Part shown: one piece after another, positions 13,079-19,825 of the stretch
Layout: each line of letters begins with the position of its first letter
Position numbering within the stretch: position 1 is the stretch's first letter
Origin: a virus
DNA: 35,983 nt
IMG/VR virus record: IMGVR_UViG_3300034120_000023
Coordinates: 1-35,983 of that record
Direction: 5' to 3' (one strand)
The notes under the pieces: model-generated
Told to the model about the DNA's origin: nothing
What the model saw: the letters and a program-made list of their open reading frames with translations, nothing else
The model's database searches: none
Program-made: the position numbers and the translations under genes

Positions 13079-13332
13079 TGGAAAAGCGTGACAACTCAGG
13101 CGTTTTGTTCAAAAACGACAAGAAAGAAACAGGAAACCATCCTGATTACAAAGGAAATCTGACAGTAAATGGTCAAGACTTCTGGTTATCAGCATGGATT
13201 AAAGAAGGTAAGTCAGGCAAGTTTATGGGTCTTGCATTGTCTCCAAAAGAGGCACAAGCACCACAGAAAGTAAAGATGTCTGAGCGTTCCAAAGCTACTG
13301 GCTTTGATGACGATTCTGATTTGCCCTTCTGA
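13078..13332 (+). CDS. Small ssDNA-binding-like protein with SSB-type acidic tail
   Basis: 84 residues. NSGVLFKNDKKETGNHPDYK followed by FWLSAWIKEGKSGKFMGLAL suggests a small beta-barrel. The extreme C-terminus FDDDSDLPF closely mimics the SSB tip (DDDIPF) that recruits replication and recombination proteins. Coupled to the DUF1071 gene by TAATG. The OB-like reading is inference; the tail is seen directly. Confidence 0.6.
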   Translation: MEKRDNSGVLFKNDKKETGNHPDYKGNLTVNGQDFWLSAWIKEGKSGKFMGLALSPKEAQAPQKVKMSERSKATGFDDDSDLPF

Positions 13333-13453
13333 TAGTTTACGAAGCTGAAAGCGGATGCTGTGACCCGAGTAATGTAGGGAATTACACAGTCCAATTAAGA
13401 CTGACACAGACGCAGCGAGTAGGCTTCACCAATTCAATAAATAGGAGTTAATA

Positions 13454-13768
13454 ATGGATATTAAAAGTGCTTTTGACAGAATGTTCAACTTGTCTGAATT
13501 TCCTAGAGTAAGGAAAACAGACCCTGTAACATCACATGAGGCGGCAGAATCAATAAAGCCTGTTGCTACTCAACATTTCCAAATCATCTTAGAGTGCCTA
13601 CAGACTTATGGGCCACTCGGTAAAGATGGAATCTCAGCCATGACAAACCTAGACTCAAATCAGGTTGCCAGGCGCTTAAATGAAATGCAAAAGATTGGGC
13701 TTATCAAGTTAACTGGTAAGACAGTCAAATCAGATTCTGGTCGTTCAGAAAGAGAGTGGACAGCATGA
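13454..13768 (+). CDS. Winged-helix protein
   Basis: A 104-residue protein. RKTDPVTSHEAAESIKP leads into a winged-helix domain (HFQIILECLQTYGPLGKDGI; NQVARRLNEMQKIGLIKLTG) ending GRSEREW. The pattern is common in phage proteins near recombination/replication genes and probably binds DNA. ATAGGAGTTAATA precedes ATG. The 121 bases between this gene and the previous one hold no convincing gene. Confidence 0.65.
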   Translation: MDIKSAFDRMFNLSEFPRVRKTDPVTSHEAAESIKPVATQHFQIILECLQTYGPLGKDGISAMTNLDSNQVARRLNEMQKIGLIKLTGKTVKSDSGRSEREWTA

Positions 13769-13947
13769 TTGAATTACCTCCACATTCAAAGATTAGCTAT
13801 CCTTCAATCCCTTTGAAAGACTTTAAATGGGAGTCTGGATCGGATGTCCAAGCACTTTGGAAGAAACATGGTTGGACTCCTCCAAGTGAGAAAATGACTC
13901 CACCACCACCAGAAATGATTAAAGAACAATTTAGGAGACTTAAATGA
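13765..13947 (+). CDS. Small proline-rich hypothetical protein
   Basis: 60 residues from ATG 13765 (MIELPPHSKISYPSIPLKDF). The start overlaps the stop of the winged-helix gene (ATGA), preferred over GTG 13756. WKKHGWTPPSEKMTPPPPEM is Pro-rich. The stop overlaps the next start. No family recognised. Confidence 0.55.
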   Translation: MIELPPHSKISYPSIPLKDFKWESGSDVQALWKKHGWTPPSEKMTPPPPEMIKEQFRRLK

Positions 13948-14246
13948 GCTATGCCAATACAGAAATGAAAGTTATTCAATGGGGAGAGGATAGAGGCATT
14001 GTCCAGAACTCTACTGCCGCTGCTCAAGCAATCAAGACTCAAGAAGAGCTTGATGAACTCATTGATGCCATCAGAAATAACGATAGAGCGGCAATGGCAG
14101 ACGCATACGGAGATATTCTCGTTACCCTAGTAATGGGTTGCGCTTGTGCGGATTTAGACCTTGTAGAGTGCTTTAAAGGCGCTTACGAGGAGATTAAAGA
14201 CCGCAAAGGCTATCTAACTAAAGAAGGCATCTTTGTCAAGCAGTAA
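13944..14246 (+). CDS. MazG-like nucleotide pyrophosphohydrolase
   Basis: A 100-residue all-alpha NTP pyrophosphohydrolase. The metal-binding pattern is visible as KTQEELDELIDAI, with EELDE matching EExxE, and AYGDILVTLVMGC later; the end GAYEEIKDRKGYL-x-KEGIFVK is typical of phage MazG-like proteins. Such enzymes hydrolyse (d)NTPs to monophosphates, either to clean nucleotide pools or to alter host alarmone signalling. Its 3' end overlaps the convergent endolysin gene by 11 bases. Confidence 0.85.
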   Translation: MSYANTEMKVIQWGEDRGIVQNSTAAAQAIKTQEELDELIDAIRNNDRAAMADAYGDILVTLVMGCACADLDLVECFKGAYEEIKDRKGYLTKEGIFVKQ

Positions 14247-14832
14247 GAACTGCTAGAGCATGATTGATATGCTTTTCCCTGTCTGCAAGACCAATAAAAC
14301 CACCATTTATCTTCTTAGTCATGGTTTTGTAGTCTCTGGAATCAGCATATTGGTTTAGCTTGTGAGTGTTCCAAAACCACCCTGCTGTTAGTGCGGCATA
14401 CATTGGAGTAGCCACTAACTCAGGGTTCATAACAAAATCTACACCCAAGGCTTGACCAGCATGGTAGTAATTGGCGTGACCAGTCAACTGAATGCAACCG
14501 CGACCACGGAAACGCCACCCATCACCAGAAGCCTCATCCCTGTTTCCCATACGATTTGAGTAAACAGTATTGGCAATCAACTTAGGGTTTCTAGCGCAAG
14601 CCTGTGCTTTAGCGGCATCAAATCGTTTGGGCCATAACTTCTGCAAAGCCTCTGCACGATAGTTCAAATTTTCTGATAAAAGTTTGAAATTTCCAGACTC
14701 GTGTGCGCATTGACCGATAAATGCAGCCATTCGCAACGGAGTCATAATGTCAAATTTTTCAAATGTTGCATTTAAACCATCAACCCATTCTGGGCCAATG
14801 TGTAATTTAGCTAATTGTTCAGCGTTGACCAT
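14236..14832 (-). CDS. GH19 (chitinase-like) endolysin
   Basis: A 198-residue peptidoglycan glycosidase. The catalytic Glu is in AAFIGQCAHESGNFKLLSEN (HESGNF), and RFRGRGCIQLTGHANY and TAGWFWNTHKLN are classic GH19 motifs. There is no signal peptide, so export would rely on a holin. AAAGG lies at good spacing before ATG 14832. It is the last gene of the late minus-strand operon and ends inside the convergent MazG-like gene. Confidence 0.93.
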   Translation of the reverse strand: MVNAEQLAKLHIGPEWVDGLNATFEKFDIMTPLRMAAFIGQCAHESGNFKLLSENLNYRAEALQKLWPKRFDAAKAQACARNPKLIANTVYSNRMGNRDEASGDGWRFRGRGCIQLTGHANYYHAGQALGVDFVMNPELVATPMYAALTAGWFWNTHKLNQYADSRDYKTMTKKINGGFIGLADREKHINHALAVLTA

Positions 14833-14858
14833 AATTTACCTTTAAAGTAAAATCGCGA

Positions 14859-14884
14859 GTAACAGGGATTGCAGTCCCCGTTAC
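14859..14884. other. Hairpin between the endolysin and HNH-AP2 starts
   Basis: GTAAC-a-GGGA, a six-base loop, TCCC-c-GTTAC forms a 9-bp stem with one mismatch. It lies between the two divergent starts. It lacks a clear U run on either strand, so it could be an operator, an mRNA structure or a weak terminator. Confidence 0.35.
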
Positions 14885-14920
14885 CCACTTCAAATACCAT
14901 TGTTTTACAGGAACAACAGC

Positions 14921-15406
14921 ATGAGCAATCTTGATTTTATAGAAGTTTCTAAAATTCTTGAATACTGTCGAGAAACAGGGATGTTCAAGTGGAAAGTTCG
15001 AGTTAACAGCAAAGTTCCATCTGGAGCAACAGCAGGCACTCCGCAAAACAATGGCTATATTCTTATAACAATCAATAGAAAAAAATATCTTGCACATAGA
15101 CTTGCTTGGTTTATGGAGCATAGAGAATTTCCAAATGGTCAAATTGACCATATAAATGGCAACCGAATTGATAACCGCATATCTAATTTACGAGTTGTAA
15201 CAACATCAGAAAACCAACAAAACTTAAGAAGTCCAAGAGGAAAAAATCCATATCTAGGTGTTTCCGCAATCAAAGGAACTTTGCTTTGGCAAGCACATAT
15301 TCAAGTCAATGGAATGCAAAAAAACCTTGGTAGATTCAAGACTCCAGAAGATGCTAGAGATGCTTATATAAATGCCAAAAAAACATGGCATCCTACTGCG
15401 CCTTAG
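14921..15406 (+). CDS. HNH-AP2 homing endonuclease on the opposite strand to the lysis genes
   Basis: 161 residues from ATG 14921 (CAGGA upstream). HRLAWFMEHREFPNGQIDHI with NGNRIDNRISNLRVV is the HNH core, followed by a C-terminal AP2-type DNA-binding domain (YLGVSAIKGTLLWQAHIQV; LGRFKTPEDARDAYINA). Free-standing HNH-AP2 genes are typical phage homing endonucleases. It is the only plus-strand gene within the late operon, and its last codons overlap the 3' end of Rz. Confidence 0.88.
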   Translation: MSNLDFIEVSKILEYCRETGMFKWKVRVNSKVPSGATAGTPQNNGYILITINRKKYLAHRLAWFMEHREFPNGQIDHINGNRIDNRISNLRVVTTSENQQNLRSPRGKNPYLGVSAIKGTLLWQAHIQVNGMQKNLGRFKTPEDARDAYINAKKTWHPTAP

Positions 15407-15893
15407 CATTTAACAAGTCTCTCATCTGGTTGTACGAGTCCACACAAGCATTTAAAGCAGCAGTATTTTTATCCCCTTGGGCTACTATTTCTGCGATGGC
15501 TTCGATGGTTGCTCTTTCGGCATCAGAAGCTGTGTCAGTCGGTCTGTCAGATTGACTGGTTGTTTCTGTATTTGTGCTGGTAATGGAGGCACTTGAGGTG
15601 GTTTGTATGTTACTTGTGGGGCAGAGGCGCAGCTTGCCAGCACGATTGGCAACAGCAAGAGCAGTAGTTTTTTTGTTGATGGCATCATTAGCCTCCTGTA
15701 ATTTTGCAGATTGTTGGTTAAGTTTCTCGTTCATGTTTTGCTCTATCTGACGAGCTTCATCATTCTTTTTGGCAATGGCAATCTTCATATCGCCATCACG
15801 CTCTAACCATCCATAGTGGTGTCCTACCCTGTAAGTTCCAAATAAGGAAATGAGAACACCGACTATTAACCAAGGTAAAGGTATGGGTAGCAT
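15393..15893 (-). CDS. Rz: Rz-like inner-membrane spanin
   Basis: A 166-residue i-spanin that, with Rz1, disrupts the outer membrane at lysis. A single N-terminal transmembrane helix (PWLIVGVLISLFGTYRVG, about 7-24) is followed by a long coiled-coil periplasmic domain rich in Gln/Lys/Glu (NDEARQIEQNMNEKLNQQSA). Ser/Thr-rich and acidic sequence follows. Rz1 is embedded in another frame. The start overlaps the stop of the holin-like gene (TAATG). Confidence 0.85.
   Translation of the reverse strand: MLPIPLPWLIVGVLISLFGTYRVGHHYGWLERDGDMKIAIAKKNDEARQIEQNMNEKLNQQSAKLQEANDAINKKTTALAVANRAGKLRLCPTSNIQTTSSASITSTNTETTSQSDRPTDTASDAERATIEAIAEIVAQGDKNTAALNACVDSYNQMRDLLNAKAQ
15485..15688 (-). CDS. Rz1: Rz1-like outer-membrane lipoprotein spanin, embedded in Rz
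   Basis: A 67-residue o-spanin entirely inside Rz in another frame. The signal peptide MMPSTKKLLLLLLPIVLASC ends in the lipobox LASC, and the mature part is Pro-rich (KPPQVPPLPAQIQKQP), as in known Rz1 proteins. Nested Rz/Rz1 pairs are well known in lambda-type phages. Confidence 0.88.
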   Translation of the reverse strand: MMPSTKKLLLLLLPIVLASCASAPQVTYKPPQVPPLPAQIQKQPVNLTDRLTQLLMPKEQPSKPSQK

Positions 15894-16417
15894 TACTCAG
15901 CCTCCTCACGGGCTTTAGCCAACTCAACACGCTCTTCATCGTCTTCCAAGTGGTCAGGTGGAGTCGTTGGTGGTGGTCCAGGTGTCCAAGATTCATCCAA
16001 TTCAGGATTCTTCCAAACAGGCATTGCACCAAAAGGTTGGCTTGGCAAACCATAAGCAGACTGTGGAGGTGCATAGGAAGCGTTAAAACCGCCCATAGAG
16101 CCGTTATTGCCCATTGGTTGACACATTGGTTGCATTGGAGGTTGAGGCGCTCCAAAAGCCTTTGATCCTGCGGCTACTGCTCTCTTACTCATCACGCCAC
16201 CAATACCGCCAACAATCAACAAAACGATGTCGTTGAGCATTTTTGTGTAGGCTTGGTCAATCGGGGCCATACTCTTGATAGGCTGTGTCACAAATGTGAC
16301 AGAGTAGAGCAAGGCGACAACGATGAAGCAAAGAATTAGGGTTACTGCAATAACGACAAAACCCCAGATTCGTACTTCGATTTCGTCAGGGGTTAGGTTT
16401 ATTTTCTGGTTGGACAT
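15893..16417 (-). CDS. Two-helix membrane protein, holin candidate
   Basis: 174 residues from ATG 16417 (AAGG upstream). TM1 is WGFVVIAVTLILCFIVVALL and TM2 is DIVLLIVGGIGGVM, then a basic patch (SKRAVAAGSK). A long Pro/Met/Gly-rich cytoplasmic tail ends very acidic. Position directly upstream of Rz/Rz1 and endolysin suggests a holin, but the long Pro-rich tail is unusual, and another holin candidate exists at 27719-27922. Confidence 0.5.
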   Translation of the reverse strand: MSNQKINLTPDEIEVRIWGFVVIAVTLILCFIVVALLYSVTFVTQPIKSMAPIDQAYTKMLNDIVLLIVGGIGGVMSKRAVAAGSKAFGAPQPPMQPMCQPMGNNGSMGGFNASYAPPQSAYGLPSQPFGAMPVWKNPELDESWTPGPPPTTPPDHLEDDEERVELAKAREEAE

Positions 16418-16589
16418 CGTTAACCTTTTTCTCAAGAATTGGTGCTACCAAGTATTCTGGGCATTGCTGAGTAAACAAGCATTTAGGCTTTTGACATTCT
16501 TCGGCATGGAAGTAGTCAGGGTTTTGGCACTTATAGCGATATCTGTCTTCACAGCCAGTTAACAGCAATAACAAAAGCAAATATCTCAT
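16386..16589 (-). CDS. Small Cys-rich lipoprotein
   Basis: 67 residues. MRYLLLLLLLTGCEDRYRYK begins with a very short signal peptide and a lipobox LTGC, followed by several Cys (KCQNP, EECQKPKC, QQCPEY). Its ATG overlaps the stop of the gene upstream (ATGA). Its 3' end overlaps the holin-like gene by 32 bases. It could be a second outer-membrane lipoprotein in lysis or superinfection exclusion. Confidence 0.65.
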   Translation of the reverse strand: MRYLLLLLLLTGCEDRYRYKCQNPDYFHAEECQKPKCLFTQQCPEYLVAPILEKKVNDVQPENKPNP

Positions 16590-16762
16590 ACCATTACATC
16601 CACTTGCGAGTTCTTAATCCAATGGGTTTTGATCTCTTGGGCTTTCTGTTGTTGGTCTGCTTGTCTGTTCAGCTCGGCTAACCTTGCCATATTCTGTTGG
16701 TGGATCACCCGATGAGCCTCCCAAAGCATCCTTGCATTTTGTTGGTAAGTTGATATTTTCAT
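16586..16762 (-). CDS. Gln-rich helical small protein
   Basis: 58 residues from ATG 16762: MKISTYQQNARMLWEAHRVI, then a Gln/Ala/Arg-rich helix to its stop. Start and stop both overlap neighbours as ATGA. A longer alternative frame on the same strand (16614-16811) lacks these couplings and looks like low-complexity sequence, so I prefer this one. Function unknown. Confidence 0.6.
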   Translation of the reverse strand: MKISTYQQNARMLWEAHRVIHQQNMARLAELNRQADQQQKAQEIKTHWIKNSQVDVMV

Positions 16763-16908
16763 AACCCAATCTTCCCCAATAAAAGTGCCACAATTTTGTT
16801 TGATAAGTCATCAGGTAAGAACTTTAGAAAACCTAGAAACCACCAAGCAACACACCCGTAAATGAATACCTTGAGAAACATATCAAATTGTTTTTGATAC
16901 TCATTCAT
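16759..16908 (-). CDS. 49-residue membrane protein
   Basis: MNEYQKQFDMFLKVFIYGCV starts a protein with one hydrophobic helix (FIYGCVAWWFLGFL) and an amphipathic C-terminus (ALLLGKIGL). The stop overlaps the next start (ATGA); the start overlaps the previous stop. Supported by this tight packing. Confidence 0.55.
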   Translation of the reverse strand: MNEYQKQFDMFLKVFIYGCVAWWFLGFLKFLPDDLSNKIVALLLGKIGL

Positions 16909-16990
16909 TGCTCAAATATGGATAAACAACTATCCAAAAAAAATAGTTTAAAGGAACAGCAGCACAAAGAAATACATCAAAGTATGTCAT
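16901..16990 (-). CDS. 29-residue membrane peptide
   Basis: MTYFDVFLCAAVPLNYFFWI then VVYPYLSNE. One hydrophobic helix. The ATG overlaps the stop of the gene upstream (ATGA, 16987-16990) and the end overlaps the next start by eight bases. Confidence 0.5.
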   Translation of the reverse strand: MTYFDVFLCAAVPLNYFFWIVVYPYLSNE

Positions 16991-17481
16991 CTTCCGCATC
17001 CTCCTTTAGGACATAGACTCATTAGCTCGTTGATGCCAATGAACACCAAAAACAGAACAAAGACAATGCCACCAATGATGATTGCCCACTCTTGCATCTC
17101 TTCTTCTTTTTGTTTAGCTTTCTTCTCAGCGGCTCTCAAGGCAGCTATCTCTTTAGCATCATCCCTGTCCATCTCAGCTTGACGCTCTTTAATCTTGTTC
17201 CAGACATCAATCTTGCCTGTCTGCATGAACAACATCTTGAGTTCTTCTTCAAACGCTCTGGCTTGCTCAAGTGCCATCTCAATCTGTAGAGCAGCACCCA
17301 TGTTTGAACCACGCTTTTCACGCTTGGCTTCAAGCATCGCTTTAGTGGCAACACTCTTAGCATCAAACATCTTGCCAATCATTGGGGCAAGACCGCCTAA
17401 ATCATTGGCTACCTTACTAGCCTTCTTAACCATCGAAATGGCGTTCTGTAAGCCATTTAACGCACTAATCGGATCAATCAT
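16987..17481 (-). CDS. Coiled-coil protein with C-terminal membrane anchor
   Basis: 164 residues from ATG 17481, overlapping the stop of the 37-residue gene and preceded by GGGAGAAGAGAAA. An N-terminal helical region (MIDPISALNGLQNAISMVKK) and a long charged coiled coil (residues ~65-130) lead to one transmembrane helix (WAIIIGGIVFVLFLVFIGI) and a short Cys/Gly tail. It may be a virion-associated or lysis-related membrane protein. No family recognised. Confidence 0.7.
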   Translation of the reverse strand: MIDPISALNGLQNAISMVKKASKVANDLGGLAPMIGKMFDAKSVATKAMLEAKREKRGSNMGAALQIEMALEQARAFEEELKMLFMQTGKIDVWNKIKERQAEMDRDDAKEIAALRAAEKKAKQKEEEMQEWAIIIGGIVFVLFLVFIGINELMSLCPKGGCGR

Positions 17482-17591
17482 TTTCTCTTCTCCCACTTGA
17501 GACAGACTACTCTGCGGTTCAACGCATTGCCAGTCCAAGTCCATTTAACACATCGGTATTCAATGGTTGCCGCCAAGAGAAAGGCGATCAT
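17478..17591 (-). CDS. 37-residue basic peptide
   Basis: MIAFLLAATIEYRCVKWTWT then GNALNRRVVCLKWEKRK. A short hydrophobic start followed by a Trp/Arg/Lys-rich region; it resembles, from memory, small conserved phage proteins with the same C-terminal VCLKW pattern. Both ends overlap neighbours as ATGA. Confidence 0.6.
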   Translation of the reverse strand: MIAFLLAATIEYRCVKWTWTGNALNRRVVCLKWEKRK

Positions 17592-17680
17592 GGAAATGCC
17601 CATACAACAATATAACTACAGTAAATGACAAAACAACTAAGAAGGACTGCCGCTAAATACTCAACAGTCCATTCAAACAT
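17588..17680 (-). CDS. 30-residue membrane peptide
   Basis: MFEWTVEYLAAVLLSCFVIY then CSYIVVWAFP. A single transmembrane helix. The ATG overlaps the stop of the 711-residue protein gene (TAATG) and the stop overlaps the next start (ATGA). Confidence 0.55.
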   Translation of the reverse strand: MFEWTVEYLAAVLLSCFVIYCSYIVVWAFP

Positions 17681-19815
17681 TACTGCAAAGGCTCAGTCTG
17701 TGGTTGTCCTTGACGCAATTGCTGTTCTTTAAGCAACTCAGCAAGTTCATTTTGACCAGCCATCGCCTCTTGTTCTGTTTGAACAGTAGGTTGTTCAGCA
17801 CTACCCATTCTTGGGCCAAACCTGGCAGTAGTTCCAACCATCCACTTAGCAACAGGATTTGTGTTTTCCATTTTGGTCAAATCTGACAAAACATTAGCAG
17901 ACCTTGGACTCAACGCTGCAGTTTTCAAGAATTGAGCGCCTTCTGGAGTCAACAAAGCCTTCATCAGTTGGTCTTCATTCAAACCACCCTTGCTAAACGA
18001 ATTAACAATATCCAAGCCTAGTTGACCAACCTTAGATGCTGAATAACCTCCTGTAGCACCCAAAACAGCAGATGCTTCACGAACAGTTTCACCGCCAATA
18101 ATCGGTGGCTCTGTAGGCTTAACAACACTCATCTTGCGTGTCATCAATTCAGCATCTTTCATTCGATTGCCAAACTCTGAAGCATTAGTACCAAGAGCAG
18201 TAGCCAAAGCGTCACGATCATTTTCACTAAGCCCACGCCAGTTTTTAGACATCAACTCCAAATTGACAGTTTCTACACCAGTAGCATTCGGTGTTTTTGC
18301 TTTTGCAACAAAGTCATCAAATACTTGTTTATCAAGAACATTCAAAGCGGCTGTATCTGTATTCTCAACCCATGAACGCATTGTTGCTCTTTGGTTTGGA
18401 GTCAATGCTTTATAGGTCGCAAAAAGCTCTTCAGGCGATATATCCGCAAGCGTCTTGTTTTGCAAGAAAGCAGGCATTCCTTGAGCAATTGCTTCACGAT
18501 ATGCTGTACTTGACTTCTCAACACGACTACGAGCTTCAGCAAGCAAATTAAGAGCCGCTTTATCTTTACCAGTAGAGGTCTTAATAGCGTTTCTTAAATC
18601 TTCTTTCATGCCACCAAAAATAGCACTTGAAATGATTCGTTCATCAGAGATAGACAAATCTTTGATTAAGTTGTCACCAGCAGATGCCTTCTTGCCAAAC
18701 TCAGACAAGATTCCTTGAACTTGCTCAACAGTACGCTTGTTTGTAGTCTCTACTGGGCCTGCAACCCCTTTGAATGCCGCTTGTTCAGGGCTAACCGCTA
18801 CTTCTGTAAGTAAACGCTGTTTCATGCCTTCAAGAACTTGAACAGCACGATCTGCATTAGGTGTCATTTGCTCACTATATCTAGCAATCAAACCATCAAT
18901 GTTTGCTATTGTTGTAGATGGGTCAACCAAAGGTGTTTTTGCACCATAACCTTTTGCTTTTTCAAACAAGCCTGATGTTTTGCTATCACGCATACCTTCA
19001 AGTTTGTTTTGAATGCTTTGAATAATTCCTACTTTAGCTTGTTCTTGAGTTAATGGAGCGCCTTTAGGCTCAATACCCATAACAGCCTTCTTCGCAGCAC
19101 CTTCATTTAAAGCTGTAATCAACTCCAAATACTTTGGTGAGCGTGAAAGACGAGCAATGTCAGCGGCAATGACAGGATCAGAAGATGCCTGTCCACGAAG
19201 CATAAACTCTTCAAAGATGTTCTTGTCACCAGAAGGAAGTAACTTTTTGTATTCTTCAATCTTGTCTTGTTGTGCTTTAGAACGATAGCCACTAACACCA
19301 CCCTTAACCAAGTAAGGTAAGGTTTGCATTGTGAGTTGAGCAGCGGCACTCTCAGGAGCAACTTGTTGAGACAACAATCCCAATCCACCCGCAGTCGTAA
19401 ATTCAGCCGCAGCAGTACGAGCAGGAGTAGACAAGTTAAACAAACTACTGCCTGGTGCAACAGCAGTCATCAAAGCCGCAGGAGCGCCTGCCTGACCAAT
19501 GTCATACAAACCCCTGTAGCCTTCTAACTTCATTAGATCAGGGCCACCAGCTCTAGAGATGGCATTGACTAATCCACGACTAGACAAAGGATTAGGCTCT
19601 TTGCTTTCCTTGATTACATCGTATAGGTTTCCCCAACCACCAATGATGTCAATAACACCCTTTGTAGAGCCTTTTAGAAGTGATGTAACAGCCTTTTTGA
19701 CCTCATCAAGAGTTGTAGTTTCTTTCTTAGGCTCAAGAACACTACCAACACCGCCAGTAACTCGACCAGCTCGTCTTTCTCTTTCAGCAATGAGTTCTGC
19801 CAAATTGTCAGCCAT
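17680..19815 (-). CDS. Putative internal virion / ejection protein
   Basis: 711 residues, Ala/Lys/Glu-rich and mostly helical (MADNLAELIAERERRAGRVT start). I see no enzymatic motif. Position as the third of three consecutive large proteins downstream of the tail-tube genes, together with the alpha-helical, Gly/Ala-containing composition, fits the ejected internal core proteins of T7-like phages (gp14-16 positions). A moderately hydrophobic segment around 110-155 (APAALMTAVAPGSSLFNLST) could contact membranes during ejection. Assignment is by position. Confidence 0.55.
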   Translation of the reverse strand: MADNLAELIAERERRAGRVTGGVGSVLEPKKETTTLDEVKKAVTSLLKGSTKGVIDIIGGWGNLYDVIKESKEPNPLSSRGLVNAISRAGGPDLMKLEGYRGLYDIGQAGAPAALMTAVAPGSSLFNLSTPARTAAAEFTTAGGLGLLSQQVAPESAAAQLTMQTLPYLVKGGVSGYRSKAQQDKIEEYKKLLPSGDKNIFEEFMLRGQASSDPVIAADIARLSRSPKYLELITALNEGAAKKAVMGIEPKGAPLTQEQAKVGIIQSIQNKLEGMRDSKTSGLFEKAKGYGAKTPLVDPSTTIANIDGLIARYSEQMTPNADRAVQVLEGMKQRLLTEVAVSPEQAAFKGVAGPVETTNKRTVEQVQGILSEFGKKASAGDNLIKDLSISDERIISSAIFGGMKEDLRNAIKTSTGKDKAALNLLAEARSRVEKSSTAYREAIAQGMPAFLQNKTLADISPEELFATYKALTPNQRATMRSWVENTDTAALNVLDKQVFDDFVAKAKTPNATGVETVNLELMSKNWRGLSENDRDALATALGTNASEFGNRMKDAELMTRKMSVVKPTEPPIIGGETVREASAVLGATGGYSASKVGQLGLDIVNSFSKGGLNEDQLMKALLTPEGAQFLKTAALSPRSANVLSDLTKMENTNPVAKWMVGTTARFGPRMGSAEQPTVQTEQEAMAGQNELAELLKEQQLRQGQPQTEPLQ

Positions 19816-19825
19816 GTTTCACCCC

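Noticed and set aside
13333-13453. Possible structured RNA between the SSB-like and winged-helix genes
   Set aside because: The only hairpin I can draw (CTGTG...CACAG) needs a large internal loop; no known RNA motif is recognised.
16614-16811. A 65-codon minus-strand frame (MTYQTKLWHFYWGRLGYENI)
   Set aside because: It overlaps, in another frame, the 58-codon gene that has ATGA coupling at both ends; its sequence looks like low-complexity out-of-frame translation.
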